A stretch of 64,000 bases of DNA. Origin: Psychromonas sp. 14N.309.X.WAT.B.A12 (GTDB lineage Bacteria > Pseudomonadota > Gammaproteobacteria > Enterobacterales > Psychromonadaceae). The stretch spans positions 558,001 through 622,000 of the forward strand of contig NZ_JAPNXS010000001.1 of NCBI RefSeq assembly GCF_030397575.1, written 5' to 3'. A model generated the notes under the pieces. The model was given only the letters and a program-made list of their open reading frames with translations. It ran no database searches and was not told where the DNA came from. Below are positions 63,098 to 64,000 of this stretch, piece after piece (positions within the stretch are counted from its first letter, which is position 1; every line of letters begins with the position of its first letter). Both the position numbers and the translations under genes were made by a program.

Positions 63098-64000
63098 TTA
63101 AGTTCTATAGTGCGCTAATATTTTACCTAGTTTCTCTGCACCTTCAGATAAGTTCTTCGTCCCCAATGAAGATTTATGGGCATAGTCACGAATAGATGTT
63201 GATTGATCGCGAATACCAGTCAATTCAGATGCAATATCATTAACTACCGAGCTTTGTTCTTCAGATGATGTCGCAATATGAAATGTCATCTCTATCACAG
63301 CTTGTGATGATTCAGCGATTGAATTGATATCAGTACCAATCTCTTTAATCAAACTTGTACTCGTTTGTGCCTGATTTACTGTGTTGTTGGTAATAGTTGA
63401 TATGTTGTTCGTTTCAGATTGAAGGTTACTGATCATCGATTGAATCTCTACCGTCGCAGACTGTGTTCTACTCGCCAATGTTCTAACTTCATCAGCAACC
63501 ACGGCAAAACCTCGTCCCATTTCTCCTGCACGTGCAGCTTCTATAGCAGCATTTAATGCCAATAAGTTAGTTTGATCCGAGATTGAATTAATGGTAGTGA
63601 TCACTTCATCTATTTGTGTCGCATTCTCTTTTAATGTCGCCACCGAATATGAAGTTTCTTCAATATAATTAGATAGCTGTTGTATCTCACTTATCACTAA
63701 TTGAACGCGTTGGTCACTTTGTTTGACATGTTCAGAATTCAACTCAACCTGCTTAGAAGCATTTTGAGATATTTCTGTCACTTCAAGTGATGAAGCGGTC
63801 ATCTCTTCCATTGCCGTAGCAACAGAATCAAGCGATGTATATTGTTGATTAATTTGTATTTCACTTTGCTTACTATGCTCAGCAATATCCGATGAAGTAT
63901 GGTGTAACATTGATGCATTTTCTTTCACGGTATCAACAAGTTCAGATAAGGTATCCATAGCTTTATCTAAAGATGCACCAATGGTCCCGAACTCATCTCG
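63098..64000 (-). CDS. Methyl-accepting chemotaxis protein, C-terminal part (cut by window end)
   Basis: The open frame continues to the window edge (the first 14 visible codons read [14 protein letters not shown]), so the 5' end with the sensor and membrane helices is missing. The visible part begins with the end of a HAMP linker ([21 protein letters not shown]) and contains the MCP signalling domain with [36 protein letters not shown]. Signal transmission to CheA/CheW is the expected role. About 300 residues are seen. Confidence 0.93.
   Translation of the reverse strand, partial: RDEFGTIGASLDKAMDTLSELVDTVKENASMLHHTSSDIAEHSKQSEIQINQQYTSLDSVATAMEEMTASSLEVTEISQNASKQVELNSEHVKQSDQRVQLVISEIQQLSNYIEETSYSVATLKENATQIDEVITTINSISDQTNLLALNAAIEAARAGEMGRGFAVVADEVRTLASRTQSATVEIQSMISNLQSETNNISTITNNTVNQAQTSTSLIKEIGTDINSIAESSQAVIEMTFHIATSSEEQSSVVNDIASELTGIRDQSTSIRDYAHKSSLGTKNLSEGAEKLGKILAHYRT

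Noticed and set aside
1-64000. Defence island, prophage, toxin-antitoxin or retron
   Set aside because: I looked for nuclease, helicase, reverse-transcriptase, integrase and phage structural genes. The only helicase is a housekeeping DEAD-box protein, and no such cluster is present.

Overview
The window is a gene-dense, AT-rich chromosomal segment from a marine gammaproteobacterium. It carries RsuA, ArfA, SoxR, YqfB, YegD, AzoR, a TRAP dicarboxylate transporter with a sigma-54 regulator, a PL7 alginate-lyase-like enzyme, a PEP-CTERM protein and many c-di-GMP and chemotaxis proteins. The mix resembles cold-water Alteromonadales/Psychromonas-type genomes, but the genus is an inference. I recognised no rRNA, tRNA, intact insertion sequence, CRISPR array or prophage.

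Layout. 1-4.3 kb: the 3' end of a DctD-like sigma-54 activator faces a dctPQM TRAP operon that has a sigma-54 promoter and an upstream palindrome. 4.4-6.6 kb: a PEP-CTERM protein and a YegD-like Hsp70. 6.9-11.2 kb: an ANTAR antiterminator, a leader with ANTAR-type hairpins overlapping a terminator, then a nitrate-type ABC transporter (nrtABC). 11.3-14.5 kb: TrhA/HlyIII, an M14 peptidase, RsuA and PhzF. 14.7-21.4 kb: the glycine cleavage module (gcvT and an XRE-cupin regulator leftward, gcvH and gcvP rightward), followed by a purU gene broken by one in-frame amber codon. 21.5-28.9 kb: a copper/silver efflux operon (small Cys/Met-rich protein, CusC, CusB with two fused CusF-like domains, CusA, CopI-like cupredoxin). 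29-37 kb: small genes and stress functions (lipoprotein, ACT protein, McbG/Qnr-like pentapeptide protein, DoxX-AzoR-LysR-pirin, SoxR with a SoxR-box-controlled VOC gene, LprI-like protein, frameshifted GNAT gene). 37.6-43.8 kb: an aldehyde dehydrogenase, a SatD-DUF3307 pair behind three 28-bp-spaced operators, and a FecR-OmpA-CHASE2/HD-GYP triad. 44-51.4 kb: an M32 carboxypeptidase, two paralogous secreted proteins, and a LysR/CocE-hydrolase/BCCT module. 51.5-64 kb: arfA with a hairpin across its stop codon, YdjM-like protein, EEP lipoprotein, PL7 lyase, GGDEF, MCPs, DEAD-box helicase, GAF-PAS-GGDEF-EAL protein and YqfB.

The most informative signals are regulatory: the ANTAR leader with an additional AACGGC-loop hairpin, the arfA stop-codon hairpin, the SoxR box in a 19-bp promoter spacer, the 28-bp operator array before satD, and the amber codon inside purU. 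I did not find one clearly new multi-gene defence or mobile system. The least explained modules are SatD/DUF3307, FecR-OmpA-HD-GYP and CocE-BCCT.
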